Positions 9,756-20,230 are shown, numbered from the stretch's first letter. The stretch is 64,000 bases of DNA from Butyrivibrio fibrisolvens 16/4 (GCA_000209815.1 FP929036.1:477340-541339), one strand, 5' to 3'. The notes: a model not told the origin generated them from the letters alone. Numbers and translations are program-made.

Positions 9756-11084
9756 TTAGCAATTAACCATACTTCTTGCCTTGTTTAAAAGGGTTTCCCT
9801 ATCATTAAGAGAAGGATTCTCTACCACCTCGTCAAAAATGGCATTTAAAATGGCACCAATCTGCTGACCCTGTGGAACACCCATAGCGATCAAATCCTTG
9901 CCATTTATCTTTAAATCCTTGATTCTGAGGCAGTCGCCTGCTGCAACTATCTCATTATATACACGCTGAAGCTCATCAATGTACGCAAGCTTTTCTTCGC
10001 GGTGATACATTGACTGGGCAAGGGTGTCTGCGCGCTTTACAGCAAGTAAATCATCAAAATTCTCCTGCCCTACTCTGATAATCATTCTGCGAACGTTACG
10101 CTGTGATATTTCAGGTCTGTCATCGTGATTCTTTACCAGATTACACACCTTAGCTACAGTATCGTTATCGAATTTTAGTCTTCGAAGAATCTCGCGGGCC
10201 AAATCGGCGCCCTTAACAGGATGCATCTTGAAATGATTCTGACCGTTTTCATCTGTAGTCTTGCAAACTGGCTTTGCCACATCGTGAAGCATCATAGCAA
10301 GACGAAGCACCTTATCCTCAGGAATAAGACCCATAGCCACAATGGTGTGTTCTCCCACAGTGTACATATGATGTTTGTTTACCTGGTCGCACTCCATCAT
10401 AGTATCGAATTCTGGGAAAAATATCTTTGTAAGACCAGTCTCGTATACATCACGAATGCGCTCTGGATGTGGGGATGTTACCAGCTTTACCATCTCCACC
10501 TGAATACGCTCTGCACTGATACGCTCCAAAGTAGGCGCCAATTCCTTAATAGCCTGATAGGTAGCAGGCTCTATCTCAAAGCCAAGCTGAGCAGAAAAAC
10601 GAAGAGCACGTAACATACGAAGAGCATCCTCTGTGAAACGCTCCGTAGGATTACCAACAGCCTTTATAATTCCTGCCTGCAAATCGGCCTCTCCACCAAA
10701 CAAATCCACCAGGCCCTTGCTCTCATTGTAGGCCATAGCGTTGATGGTGAAATCCCTACGTTTAAGGTCTTCTTCTAGGGAAGCAGTAAATGTTACCTCC
10801 TTAGGATGACGACCATCCTCATACTTTCCATCAACACGATATGTGGTAACCTCGTAACCAACGCCATGCATGAGTACAGTGACAGTACCATGCTCAATTC
10901 CGGTATCAAAAGTCCTATCAAAAAGAGACTTTACCGTTTCAGGCAAAGCCGATGTGGTTATATCCCAATCGTGAGGATTTTTCCCTAGAATGCAGTCACG
11001 GACACAGCCGCCTACTGCATAGGCTTCGTGTCCGTTAGATTCTAAAATATTTATTATTTTTGAAACGTCTGCTGGTAAATTCAT
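9756..11084 (-). CDS. cca: CCA tRNA nucleotidyltransferase with HD domain
   Basis: Adds or repairs the 3'-CCA end of tRNA without a template. The class II nucleotidyltransferase head is clear: YAVGGCVRDCILGKNPHDWDITT with the metal-binding Asp pair, then RDFTINAMAY and the RLLRALRFS-type neck (EDALRMLRALRFSAQLGFE). The C-terminal half contains an HD phosphohydrolase motif (AMMLHDVAKP) and KNHDDRP. The length of 442 aa is typical of Firmicutes enzymes. It starts 2 bases before the proS stop, so co-transcription with proS is likely. Confidence 0.95.
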   Translation of the reverse strand: MNLPADVSKIINILESNGHEAYAVGGCVRDCILGKNPHDWDITTSALPETVKSLFDRTFDTGIEHGTVTVLMHGVGYEVTTYRVDGKYEDGRHPKEVTFTASLEEDLKRRDFTINAMAYNESKGLVDLFGGEADLQAGIIKAVGNPTERFTEDALRMLRALRFSAQLGFEIEPATYQAIKELAPTLERISAERIQVEMVKLVTSPHPERIRDVYETGLTKIFFPEFDTMMECDQVNKHHMYTVGEHTIVAMGLIPEDKVLRLAMMLHDVAKPVCKTTDENGQNHFKMHPVKGADLAREILRRLKFDNDTVAKVCNLVKNHDDRPEISQRNVRRMIIRVGQENFDDLLAVKRADTLAQSMYHREEKLAYIDELQRVYNEIVAAGDCLRIKDLKINGKDLIAMGVPQGQQIGAILNAIFDEVVENPSLNDRETLLNKARSMVNC

Positions 11085-11085
11085 A

Positions 11086-12525
11086 TTAATAAGCTTTACC
11101 CCAATATACTAATTTCTTAGCTGGCTTACCACAGCATGCACATACGTCAGAAATGTGTTCCTGATCATTGAATGGCATACAACGTGAAGTTACAGCTAAA
11201 TCCTCTTTAATCTTGTTCTCGCAAGCTACATCGCCGCACCACATAGCGCGAATGAAGCCTGGCTTGTTGTTAGCGATTTCTGTGAACTCAGCGTAGTTGT
11301 GAGCATCCCAGATATGGCTATCACGGTGAGCCTTTGCTCTTTCAAACATATCCTTCTGGATAGTCTCAAGAAGCTCTGCTACCTTTGTCTCTACCTGATC
11401 AAGTGGGCACTCGATTTTCTCACGTGTATCACGGCGAACAAGTACGCACTTGCCTGCCTCGATATCCTTTGGTCCAAGCTCTACACGAACAGGGATACCG
11501 CGCATCTCTGCCTCAGAGAACTTCCAGCCTGGTGACTTATCAGAATCATCAAGCTTAGCACGCATAGTCTTACCAAGCTTCTCACAAACCTCGCCTGCCT
11601 TTTCAAGTACGCCTTCCTTCTTCTGCTGAATAGGAATAACAACTACCTGTGTAGGTGCGATACGTGGTGGAAGTACAAGACCACTGTCATCACCATGTAC
11701 CATAATGATAGCACCAATAAGACGTGTAGTCATGCCCCATGATGTCTGGTGTACATACTGAAGCTGATTGTTCTTATCTGTGTACTGAATACCAAATGGC
11801 TTAGAGAAGTTCTGGCCAAAGTTGTGAGATGTACCAGACTGTAAAGCCTTACCATCGTGCATAAGAGCCTCGATTGTATATGTAGCTTCTGCTCCGGCGA
11901 ACTTTTCCTTATCTGTCTTCTGTCCACGAACTACAGGCATAGCAAGTACTTCCTCACAGAAATCAGCATAAAGATTAAGCATCTGAACTGTACGCTCCTC
12001 TGCCTCCTCTGCTGTAGCATGAGCTGTGTGGCCTTCCTGCCATAAGAACTCACGCGAGCGAAGGAATGGACGTGTCTCCTTTTCCCAACGAACTACTGAG
12101 CACCACTGGTTATAAACCTTTGGTAAATCTCTGTGAGAATGAATAATATCTTTATAGAAATCACAGAAAAGAGTCTCAGATGTAGGACGAACGCAAAGGC
12201 GCTCCTGAAGCGGGTTAAGACCACCATGTGTAACCCATGCTACTTCTGGTGCAAATCCCTCAACGTGATCCTTCTCAACCTGAAGAAGACTCTCAGGAAT
12301 GAACATCGGCATGTACACATTCTGTACTCCTGTTTCTTTGAATCTTCTGTCTAACTCGTGCTGGATGTTTTCCCAAATAGCATACCCATCGGGCTTGATA
12401 ATCATGCATCCCTTTACTGATGAATATGCAATCAAATCAGCCTTAACAACAACATCGGTATACCATTGTGCGAAATCCTCTGACATTGAGGTAATCGCTT
12501 CTACCAGCTTTTTTTCCTGTGCCAT
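11086..12525 (-). CDS. proS: Prolyl-tRNA synthetase, short (eukaryote/archaeal-like) type
   Basis: Charges tRNA(Pro). At 479 aa it lacks the inserted editing domain of the long bacterial form and ends in a zinc-type tail ([18 protein letters not shown]), placing it in the ProS type 3 group common in clostridia. Class II motifs include the motif 2 stretch [20 protein letters not shown], and the family block [19 protein letters not shown] is present. It begins a unit of proS-cca-PEGA lipoprotein. The start has GGAGAT in good register 5 bases upstream. Confidence 0.95.
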   Translation of the reverse strand: MAQEKKLVEAITSMSEDFAQWYTDVVVKADLIAYSSVKGCMIIKPDGYAIWENIQHELDRRFKETGVQNVYMPMFIPESLLQVEKDHVEGFAPEVAWVTHGGLNPLQERLCVRPTSETLFCDFYKDIIHSHRDLPKVYNQWCSVVRWEKETRPFLRSREFLWQEGHTAHATAEEAEERTVQMLNLYADFCEEVLAMPVVRGQKTDKEKFAGAEATYTIEALMHDGKALQSGTSHNFGQNFSKPFGIQYTDKNNQLQYVHQTSWGMTTRLIGAIIMVHGDDSGLVLPPRIAPTQVVVIPIQQKKEGVLEKAGEVCEKLGKTMRAKLDDSDKSPGWKFSEAEMRGIPVRVELGPKDIEAGKCVLVRRDTREKIECPLDQVETKVAELLETIQKDMFERAKAHRDSHIWDAHNYAEFTEIANNKPGFIRAMWCGDVACENKIKEDLAVTSRCMPFNDQEHISDVCACCGKPAKKLVYWGKAY

Positions 12526-12592
12526 TTTAATCTCCTTTTTTTATTTATTAATATTTATAAGCTTTCCCATTTTATAACAAAACATAAAACAA

Positions 12593-12616
12593 GTCCACCC
12601 CTTTAGAGAGGTGGAC
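12593..12616 (-). terminator. Terminator between the GGDEF/EAL gene and proS
   Basis: GTCCACC and GGTGGAC form a 7-bp stem with a 10-base loop. On the minus strand it is followed by TTGTTTTATGTTTTG. It lies directly after the upstream gene's stop at 12630. Confidence 0.65.
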
Positions 12617-12629
12617 CTAGGTATTTTCC

Positions 12630-14911
12630 TTATAGATATAACTCCTCGAACTTCTTCACCGGAAGCGGTTTATTGAAATAGTATCCCTGAAGATAATCAG
12701 CACCGGTACCCTTCAGATAATTCAGCTGATCTTCGTTTTCTACTCCCTCAATTACAACCATCATTCCAAGTGCCTTTGCAAGAGTAATGATTGTATTTAC
12801 AATCTTTCGACCTCTATTGATATTCTTGTCCATAGTAAGGAATGCCATATCCATCTTCAAAATGTCTGCTGGAACTTCCTTTAACATATTAAGAGATGAA
12901 TAACCACTTCCAAAATCGTCAATCTCGATAAGGAAGCCATACTCCTTTAAGGAACTAAGTATATCTATCTGACGCTCTTTTTCCGTCATAAAGATTGATT
13001 CTGTAATCTCCAGCTTTAATCTGGCTGGATCTACATGATATTTTCCACGTAAGAAACCAGTGTCTCGTATATATCAATATAATAGAAATCCTTAACTGAT
13101 ATGTTTACTGAAATAGATAGCTCCTCGTGGTCCAGGGTAGACCAATAAGCAAGTCTTCTAACAGCCTGTTCCCAGATGTATTGATCCAGTTTATATATAT
13201 AGCCCGTCTTTTCCAGCAAAGGGATAAATGACGGTGGAGCTATAATTCCCTTGTCTGGATGAATCCAGCGGACCAAAGCCTCGCAAAGAGTAGTTCTTCC
13301 ATCAACAGTAACAACCGGCTGCAGGAACATAGCAAACTGACCGGTCTGAAGAGCAGTCTCGAACTCTGCCAAAATCTTTTGCTCGCTCATATACTCTCTG
13401 CGGAGCATATCTCCATAGTAAGCAATAGAATTTTTGAAGCTGTCCTTGATAGAATCAATGGCGAGGAATGCTCCATCACACATTCCTACAATAGGTACAT
13501 CTCTATCGAAAATATCATAAACACCTGCCAGAATAACCATACGATACTGGCTATTATCCAGAGAATGACTTATCTGATTCATCCCCGTCATAAACAGCTC
13601 CTCGCTGTAGCGACTCTTAGGTAAAAGAACAGCAAAACGATCTGCCTCAAGTCGGGCAAACGCTGCTCCATTTGTAATCTTATCCCTGATAGTGTCTGCA
13701 CATCTAACTAAAAGCTCATCGCCCTTATCTACACCAAACACATCATTTATCAGCTTAAATCCCTTGATGTTACAGCAAACCATTACATAATCGATTTCTG
13801 GATTTTCATCAAGGATACGTCTGGCCTCTTCATAGAAGCTGTCTCTATTAAGAGCGCCTGTAAGAGCATCATGTGTAGAGCGATATTTCTCCTCCTCGTA
13901 TGCCAAGAAATCCCCTGTTACATCATAGAATGAGAAATAACATCCACAATAAAAGCCCCTCTTGTCGTAAACCTTATTAAAGTGAACATCAAAGCGATAT
14001 TCTTCACCATTGAAATTATAAATTTCACTCCAGTTTGTATTGGAAATGGAATTTGTCTCTCGCCCTTCTCTCCACATTTTAAAGCGATTTTCAATCATCT
14101 TTTTATCGCCACTAGGAGAAAAGATTCTATTGGCCTGCTGATTTGAATATATGCAGTTATCATTCTCATCAAATGAAATTAGAGCACATTCCATTCTCTC
14201 GGTAATAGTGGTAAGCATATATTCCACGAAGGTTTTTGGATTGTAAAGCAACGTATAGTAGCTTACAAATAATGCTGCGATGGAATAGAGACAAATGGAA
14301 ATATCTACTGGATATCCAAAGAACAAATAGGCAATATCCAAAAGAATGATTCCTACAAAAATAACCAAAATTGATAAATATCTATTTCTGTGGAAGCCGC
14401 TTGTAAGATATGATTTCTGGATAAAAATCATAATTATCATAGCCACCAGTATGTAGCAAAAAACCAGGTGGACTACATAATAATCATTGATTATAAATCC
14501 ATAGAAATGATCCCCATCAAGACTGTTATCAACAAGGTAAAATCCGTGATGCCACTTGTAATTGAAAAACAGACTCACATTATCCAGCACTGCAATAGTT
14601 GTGGTGATTACCGTGGATGCATATTGCTCTGCCCAAATCTTTGTATACTGTCTGGCATAAAACATGAAGGTAATCAGAATCCAGTCTATGGCCATGAAAT
14701 AAAATGCATAAGCAAACTCTGCTTCCCTGGTATTATTGGCTGAAATTGCACGGCTGTAAGAAAGGCAGGCAAATATACCAACTGTAAGCAGTTGCATAAT
14801 GGAGATATTTAGTTTGTTTTGTTTTATCGTGTGCTTCGTTGCAATGTAGACCCCACATACCAGCATAATAAACGCTGTCAGCACGAAGACCGATACATAA
14901 AGCTTAATCAA
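12630..14911 (-). CDS. Membrane GGDEF/EAL cyclic-di-GMP protein (frame broken once)
   Basis: 760 aa after repair. About 7 membrane helices fill residues 1-225 (sensor-type N-terminus), followed by a PAS-like segment (about 230-330), a GGDEF domain (about 345-490) and an EAL domain (about 510-755). The GGDEF signature is degenerate (ARLEADRFAVLL), so cyclase activity is unlikely. The EAL domain keeps EALVRW and DDFGSGYSSLN, so c-di-GMP hydrolysis is plausible. The frame stops early at YVENIM. One extra base in the T4 run at 13041-13044 gives YVEKYHVDPARLKLEITES and restores the missing ELTES-like region. It is the last gene after the kinase, regulator and RluA genes, 21 bp after the RluA stop. 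Confidence 0.88.
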
Positions 14912-14932
14912 TTGAACCCCCTGATTTTACAA

Positions 14933-15589
14933 TTAACCTGCTATTTTACTATCGTGAAAATCCTCTCCCTTTGGCTTCACCTGGAATGTGACCGGCTTGC
15001 CGGAAGTAGGATGAGTAAATCCGATTGAATAAGAACACAATGCCAAATTATGTCCAGTAGAAACTCCACCGTATTTTACATCTCCTAAAATAGGTGCTGT
15101 TCTGCTGGCCAGCTGTATTCTAATCTGATGATGACGTCCTGTGAAAAGCTCTATATCAAGAAGCTTTCTATCGTCCCATTCATCAACAGTATGATATTTT
15201 AACGATGCCTTTTTGGCTCTTGGGTCGCTTTCCTTAACAACCTTTGAAAGATTAGTACGATTGTCCTTCACCAGATAATCTACCAAATCTCCCTCTTCTG
15301 GAAATGACTCTCTTGTAATAATGGCATAATAATGTTTCTTAAAGCTGTGGTCTGCAATCTGTCTTGTAAGATTATTTGCAGCCTCCTTTGTCTTTGCGAA
15401 AACCATAACGCCTTCAACAGGCTGATCCAACCTGTGAACCACATGTATCTCAGGGCTTTCTCCCTTTGATTTAAGATAATTAGAAAGCTCGCTTTCCATA
15501 TCCTTTTCGCCGATATTTCTTGTCTGAGTAGCAAGCCCCGCAGGCTTGTACACTACTACAATGCTGTCATCTTCATATAAAACTTCCAT
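14933..15589 (-). CDS. RluA-family pseudouridine synthase
   Basis: A 218-residue RNA uridine isomerase, intact. Motifs: VVVYKPAGLATQ, the catalytic VVHRLDQPVEGVM, FTGRHHQIRIQL and LCSYSIGFTHPTSGK. There is no S4 domain, which fits small RluA/TruC-like members that act on tRNA or 23S rRNA; the target is not determinable here. It sits between the response regulator (34 bp upstream) and the GGDEF/EAL gene. Confidence 0.9.
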   Translation of the reverse strand: MEVLYEDDSIVVVYKPAGLATQTRNIGEKDMESELSNYLKSKGESPEIHVVHRLDQPVEGVMVFAKTKEAANNLTRQIADHSFKKHYYAIITRESFPEEGDLVDYLVKDNRTNLSKVVKESDPRAKKASLKYHTVDEWDDRKLLDIELFTGRHHQIRIQLASRTAPILGDVKYGGVSTGHNLALCSYSIGFTHPTSGKPVTFQVKPKGEDFHDSKIAG

Positions 15590-15623
15590 ACATTACACCC
15601 CCTCAAGTGATAATTATATTTTA

Positions 15624-16313
15624 TCAGACTTTGAAGCGATAACCAACACCCCAGATAGTCTCGATATACTGAGGCTTTGATGTGTTAAGCTCGATTTTCT
15701 CGCGGATTTTATTTACGTGAACAGTTACTGTGGAAATATCTCCGATGGATTCCTCTCCCCAGAGTGTTTCAAACAGCTGCTCTTTTGAATAAATTACGTT
15801 TGGATTTTCTGCTAAAAATGTGAGTAAATCGAACTCCTTAGCAGTAAATGTTTTCTCTTCGCCATTAATCCAAACTCTACGGCTGGCCTTGTCTATTCTA
15901 AGACCGCGGATGCTAATTTCATCCTTTTGGATATTAGGAGACTGCACCAGTCTTTCGTATCTGGCCAAATGTGCCTTTACACGGGCAACAAGCTCGCTTG
16001 GTGAGAAAGGCTTAGTGATGTAATCATCTGCTCCTAATCCCAGGCCACGGATTTTGTCAATCTCCTCTTTTTTAGCTGTAACCATAAGAATTGGTACATT
16101 CTTGACCTCACGAATTCTCTTGCAAAGCTCGAATCCATCTATTCCTGGAAGCATTAAATCCAAAATGTACATATCATAATTTCCAGCAAGCGCCTTCTGC
16201 AGGCCCTTTTCTCCGTCAGCCTCTATATCTACTTCAAAGTTTGAAAGCTCTAAGTAATCCTTTTCAAGCTCAGCAATCGCTTCCTCATCTTCGATGATTA
16301 ATATTCTACTCAT
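15624..16313 (-). CDS. OmpR/PhoB-type response regulator
   Basis: A 229-residue two-component regulator. The receiver domain has the acidic pair IEDEE, the phosphoacceptor region YILDLMLPGIDG and KPFSPSE. The C-terminal winged helix shows RRVWINGEEKTFTAKEFDLL and VTVHVNKIREKI. It overlaps the end of the kinase gene by 8 bases (kinase first, regulator second), so the two are coupled. The stimulus is unknown. Confidence 0.95.
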   Translation of the reverse strand: MSRILIIEDEEAIAELEKDYLELSNFEVDIEADGEKGLQKALAGNYDMYILDLMLPGIDGFELCKRIREVKNVPILMVTAKKEEIDKIRGLGLGADDYITKPFSPSELVARVKAHLARYERLVQSPNIQKDEISIRGLRIDKASRRVWINGEEKTFTAKEFDLLTFLAENPNVIYSKEQLFETLWGEESIGDISTVTVHVNKIREKIELNTSKPQYIETIWGVGYRFKV

Positions 16314-17460
16314 TGATGACCTCCTCGTTCTCGATGAATTTTCTAATTACGAAATACATGGTTGTACCTTGATTTTCCTTGCTGGTAACCCAGATTTTTC
16401 CACCGTGGTCTTCCACAATTTTTTTGACGATGGAAAGACCTATACCGCTACCGCCAGCTGCGGAATTTCTAGATGTATCAGCTCGATAAAATCTATCAAA
16501 AACATATGGCAAATCCTGAGTGGCAATACCCTTGCCATTATCAGAAATCTCTATCTGCACAAAATCCCCCACATCCTTAACTATAATTCCTATGCGAGAT
16601 GGAACGTCAGCTCGCATATATTTAACAGAATTGCTAACGATGTTGTGAATGATACGTCCAAGCTGCTCTGGATCTGCAATAATCAACACCTCTGGATCCA
16701 CAAAATTAGAGTAATCCAATCTGATATGCTGATTTTCCAAATCCATTCCAAGCTCCTCGATACAATCAGTAAAATATGAGCTGAGGTTCAGCTTTTGGAA
16801 GTTGTAAGGAATCTTGTTAGTATCAATATTTGAATACAATGTAAGCTCGTTGATGAGAGTGTTCATCTCGTTTGCTTTATTGTAGATTGTTCGTATATAT
16901 TTCTCCTGCTTTTCAGGTGTGTCTGCCACGCCATCGAGCATACCTTCTGCGTATCCCTTTATAGCAGTGATTGGTGTCTTTAGGTCGTGGGCGATATTTG
17001 AAATAAGAGCCCTTTGTTCCGCTTCATCCTCTAATCTATCCTTGGCATTATTTTTAAGGCGGACCCTCATATCCTCGAAGGAATTGCACAGGTCACTCAT
17101 TTCATCTGTACCAGTGCTCTCAATGCTGAAATCCAGATTGCCTTCTTTAATGTTATTTGCGGCCACTTTTAATATCTTTAATTGTGGAGCAATGCCCCTA
17201 TAAATCCAGGCAATCATAATAACTGCTGTTAGGAGCAATATTACAAATTCTGCTATGCAAAAATTTATTACAAGCTGATCGAATTTACCGGAATCATCCA
17301 TGTAGTTTTTTACAGAATGGATGATTTCATTGGTGAGAATTTGTTCCTCTGTGGCCTCTTTTACAATTCCCTTCAGGCCTAGCATAAGGGAACTAAAGAT
17401 AGCTACCGGGACGATTGTGATTATTAAGAATGAAATTATAAGTCGGTTTTTAAGTTTCAT
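16306..17460 (-). CDS. HAMP sensor histidine kinase
   Basis: A 384-residue membrane kinase that should phosphorylate the adjacent OmpR-type regulator. Two membrane helices (about 5-30 and 68-88) enclose only a short external loop, so it may sense membrane or intramembrane signals. A HAMP segment follows, then the dimerisation box LISNIAHDLKTPITAIKGYAEG (His is the phosphate acceptor), then the N, G1 and G2 boxes (HNIVSNSVKYM, EISDNGKGIA, GGSGIGLSIVKKI). The Shine-Dalgarno site GAGGG belongs to the dispersed repeat element that abuts the gene. Confidence 0.93.
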   Translation of the reverse strand: MKLKNRLIISFLIITIVPVAIFSSLMLGLKGIVKEATEEQILTNEIIHSVKNYMDDSGKFDQLVINFCIAEFVILLLTAVIMIAWIYRGIAPQLKILKVAANNIKEGNLDFSIESTGTDEMSDLCNSFEDMRVRLKNNAKDRLEDEAEQRALISNIAHDLKTPITAIKGYAEGMLDGVADTPEKQEKYIRTIYNKANEMNTLINELTLYSNIDTNKIPYNFQKLNLSSYFTDCIEELGMDLENQHIRLDYSNFVDPEVLIIADPEQLGRIIHNIVSNSVKYMRADVPSRIGIIVKDVGDFVQIEISDNGKGIATQDLPYVFDRFYRADTSRNSAAGGSGIGLSIVKKIVEDHGGKIWVTSKENQGTTMYFVIRKFIENEEVINE

Positions 17461-17466
17461 GATATA

Positions 17467-17513
17467 CCCTCATCAGTCAGCTGCGCTGACAGCTTCCCCC
17501 AAAGGGGGAAGCC
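17467..17513 (+). repeat. Dispersed two-hairpin element, copy 1
   Basis: A 47-bp element starting CCCTCATCAGTCAGC and ending GGGGGAAGCC. It contains two stems: GTCAGC/GCTGAC with a TGC loop and GCTTCCCCC/GGGGGAAGC with an AAA loop. Two further copies lie at 36743-36787 and 36814-36860. On the minus strand it ends in GATGAGGG, which supplies the ribosome-binding site of the histidine kinase. Confidence 0.85.
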
Positions 17514-17520
17514 TATTAAA

Positions 17521-17549
17521 AAAAGCAGCCACATCATGTGACTGCTTTT
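17521..17549 (-). terminator. Terminator of metK
   Basis: On the minus strand AGCAGTCACAT and ATGTGGCTGCT form a stem followed by a T7 run and TAATAGG, 22 bases after the metK stop. Confidence 0.85.
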
Positions 17550-17570
17550 ATTATAGCATATTTGACAATT

Positions 17571-18752
17571 TTAAAGATATTTCTTTAATGCCTCAGCTTT
17601 ATCTGTCTGCTCCCAAGGAAGCTTGACATCTGTACGGCCGAAGTGACCATATGCTGCTGTTGGACGGTAGATTGGACGACGAAGGTCGAGCATCTTGATA
17701 ATTCCAGCTGGACGAAGATCGAAGTTCTCGCGAACGATTTCGATAATCTTTTCATCTGAAAGCTTTCCTGTGCCGAATGTGTCTACCATAACTGATGTAG
17801 GCTCTGCAACGCCGATAGCGTATGAAAGCTGAATCTCGCACTTTTCAGCAAGACCTGCTGCAACGATATTCTTTGCAACGTAACGTGCTGCATAAGCACC
17901 TGAACGGTCTACCTTTGTGCAATCCTTACCTGAGAATGCACCGCCACCGTGACGAGCATATCCACCGTAAGTATCAACGATAATCTTGCGGCCTGTAAGA
18001 CCTGCATCACCGTGTGGTCCACCGATAACAAATCGGCCTGTTGGATTGATGTAGAACTTTGTCTTGGCATCAATCATGTCCTTTGGAAGGACTGGGTCGA
18101 AGACATATTTCTTGATGTCTTCGTGAATCTGTTCCTGAGTAACATCTTCATCATGCTGAGTAGATAAAACTACAGCTTCAAGTCTAACTGGCTTGCCAGC
18201 CTCGTCATACTCTACAGATACCTGTGTTTTTCCGTCTGGACGGAGGTACGATAATGTACCGTCTTTGCGGACATTTGCAAGCTGTAGAGCAAGTCTATGA
18301 GCAAGAGAAATAGGATAAGGCATGAGCTCTTCTGTTTCGTTAGTAGCGTAACCGAACATCATACCCTGGTCACCGGCGCCTGTATCCAGGTCGTCTGTAA
18401 GTGAGCCTTCCTTTGCCTCAAGAGCCTTGTCAACACCCATTGCAATGTCTGCGGATTGTTGATCAAGAGCGACCATAACAGCGCAAGAATTTCCATCAAT
18501 GCCTTTCTTTCCATCGTCATAACCGATTTCAAGAAGAGTCTTGCGAACAATAGCTGGAACATCGAGCTGAGCCTTTGTTGTGATTTCTCCAGTAACAAGT
18601 ACGAAACCTGTACATGAAGCAGTCTCACAAGCTACTCTACTCATAGGATCTTCAGCTAAGCAAGCATCGAGGATGGCATCAGATACGGCATCACATACCT
18701 TATCTGGATGGCCTTCTGTTACTGACTCTGAAGTAAAAAGTAACTTTTCCAT
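17571..18752 (-). CDS. metK: S-adenosylmethionine synthetase
   Basis: Makes SAM from methionine and ATP. Hallmarks: [25 protein letters not shown] at the start, [12 protein letters not shown], the loop [36 protein letters not shown] and GAFSGKD. The length of 393 aa is typical. I set the start at MEKLLFTS because GAAAGAGAG lies just upstream; the open frame continues further but its extra residues are not family-like. A promoter and 5' hairpin precede it. No SAM-I riboswitch is recognisable in the leader. Confidence 0.97.
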   Translation of the reverse strand: MEKLLFTSESVTEGHPDKVCDAVSDAILDACLAEDPMSRVACETASCTGFVLVTGEITTKAQLDVPAIVRKTLLEIGYDDGKKGIDGNSCAVMVALDQQSADIAMGVDKALEAKEGSLTDDLDTGAGDQGMMFGYATNETEELMPYPISLAHRLALQLANVRKDGTLSYLRPDGKTQVSVEYDEAGKPVRLEAVVLSTQHDEDVTQEQIHEDIKKYVFDPVLPKDMIDAKTKFYINPTGRFVIGGPHGDAGLTGRKIIVDTYGGYARHGGGAFSGKDCTKVDRSGAYAARYVAKNIVAAGLAEKCEIQLSYAIGVAEPTSVMVDTFGTGKLSDEKIIEIVRENFDLRPAGIIKMLDLRRPIYRPTAAYGHFGRTDVKLPWEQTDKAEALKKYL

Positions 18753-18793
18753 TTTCGACTCTCTTTCTATGAAATTTTTAAAAAATGAAACTA

Positions 18794-18848
18794 ACCTAAG
18801 CACATACTTAGGTAAAGATAGTATACTCCCCAAATCAACCTTTAACAA
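18794..18848 (-). promoter_or_regulatory. metK promoter with 5'-terminal hairpin
   Basis: On the minus strand -35 TTGTTA (18843-18848) and -10 TATACT (18820-18825) are 17 bases apart. The expected start near 18813 falls at the beginning of a hairpin, ACCTAAG/CTTAGGT with a 6-base loop (18794-18813), leaving about 40 unstructured bases before the ATG. A 5'-end stem of this kind often stabilises mRNA; a SAM-responsive role is only a possibility. Confidence 0.6.
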
Positions 18849-18922
18849 CAACTATATTGCTGTTTTTGTCTTATTTCACGGACAATTCACAAGTTTTAAT
18901 TTTGTAACTACTGTGAAAAATA

Positions 18923-18951
18923 TTGAGTTTAGATTTTTCAATAATTATAAT
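18923..18951 (+). promoter_or_regulatory. Promoter of the HD-GYP gene
   Basis: -35 TTGAGT (18923-18928), a 17-base spacer and a perfect -10 TATAAT (18946-18951). The predicted start is 25 bases before ATG 18983, with a GAGGT ribosome site in between. It diverges from the metK promoter. Confidence 0.75.
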
Positions 18952-18982
18952 TAAATTGTATATACAATAGTGAGGTTATTAT

Positions 18983-20170
18983 ATGATTACATTAACCGTA
19001 GACAAACTAGAACCTAATATGATTGTTGCAGAGCCGGTTGTCACAAAAAGAGGGCAAACCCTTATTAAGGCACAGGAAAAGCTCTCTCCTCAAATGATAG
19101 CAAAGCTTTCATTCTACAAGATTGAATCTGTCACTGTTGAAGATATCGCTGAAGAGGCACCTGAAGAAGCCCCAATCGAAGAGGCACCTGCGCCTGCTGC
19201 AGAACCAGAAAAACCTAAAAAGACTCTAAAAGAGAAAAAGAAAGAGGCAAGTGAAGCCAAAGAAAAGCAGGATAGGGCTAGTCAGCAGATTCCTTATACT
19301 CAACGCCTAAAGGCGTCTCCTACTTTCCAGAAATTCCAATCTGACTACGCAATCAACATCGCATTCCTTCAAAAGAATTTTGATGACATTTTAGCTGGTG
19401 CAGATGCTTCCTGTACAGATGAGATGCTAAAAAACTGCGAGTCACTTTTTAAGTCAAAAACGACTATCGAGCTTTTAAATATGCTTAGCAATATGAGAAA
19501 TCTAGAGGACCCTTTATATTCTCACTCTTTAAATGTTGGTCTTATTTCCAGAGCCATCGGAAAATGGCTTAAGATGCCGTTAGAGGATGTGAACGTGTTA
19601 ACACTAGCTGGTTTATTGCACGATATTGGAAAAACACAAATTCCAAAGGAGATTCTAAACAAGCCTGGCAAATATACTGAAGCCGAGTTTGAAATAATGA
19701 AGACTCACCCTGTACAGGGAAAGAAGATTTTAAATGACAAGGGTTTTGACCCTCGTATTTTATATGCGGCACTCCAGCACCATGAGAGAGCTGACGGCAG
19801 TGGTTATCCTAGAGGATTAGAGGAAGATGAAATAGATGATTTCGCCAGCATTGTAGCTATTGCCGATGTTTATGATGCAATGACCACAGCCAGAGCCCAC
19901 AGAGATCCTCTCTGTTCCTTCCAGGTAATCAGCGAGTTCGAAAAAGAAGGACTACATACCTTTAATACAAAATTTATCCTTACCTTCTTGGAAAGAATCG
20001 CAAACACATATAACAACAGTCGTGTAATGCTAAATAACGCAAAAACAGGCCGCGTGGTTTATATAAATAAATCCAGTCTTTCGCGACCTGTAATTCAGCT
20101 TGATAATGGCGAAATCATCAATCTTGCTGACAACGCCTTTAGCGATATTTATATTAAATCGATTCTCTAA
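18983..20170 (+). CDS. HD-GYP domain cyclic-di-GMP phosphodiesterase
   Basis: A 395-residue cytoplasmic protein. An N-terminal segment of about 55 residues resembles the DUF3391-type cap (LTVDKLEPNMIVAEPVVTKRGQTL). A low-complexity Glu/Pro/Ala/Lys linker (about 58-105) follows, then the HD-GYP domain (about 170-330) with HSLNVGLISR, LLHDIGKTQIP and HHERADGSGYPRGL. The HD, HDIGK and GYP signatures are complete, so hydrolysis of c-di-GMP is expected. It is the only complete plus-strand gene in the window and stands alone. Confidence 0.92.
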   Translation: MITLTVDKLEPNMIVAEPVVTKRGQTLIKAQEKLSPQMIAKLSFYKIESVTVEDIAEEAPEEAPIEEAPAPAAEPEKPKKTLKEKKKEASEAKEKQDRASQQIPYTQRLKASPTFQKFQSDYAINIAFLQKNFDDILAGADASCTDEMLKNCESLFKSKTTIELLNMLSNMRNLEDPLYSHSLNVGLISRAIGKWLKMPLEDVNVLTLAGLLHDIGKTQIPKEILNKPGKYTEAEFEIMKTHPVQGKKILNDKGFDPRILYAALQHHERADGSGYPRGLEEDEIDDFASIVAIADVYDAMTTARAHRDPLCSFQVISEFEKEGLHTFNTKFILTFLERIANTYNNSRVMLNNAKTGRVVYINKSSLSRPVIQLDNGEIINLADNAFSDIYIKSIL

Positions 20171-20230
20171 AGACCTCTTCGATTCTGGCACATAAACCAG
20201 AGTATCGTTTAGCCTGAGAAACATTATCTA

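Noticed and set aside
18753-18982. SAM-I (S-box) riboswitch upstream of metK
   Set aside because: The divergent intergenic region is fully occupied by two promoters and short leaders; no S-box conserved core or four-way junction pattern is visible.
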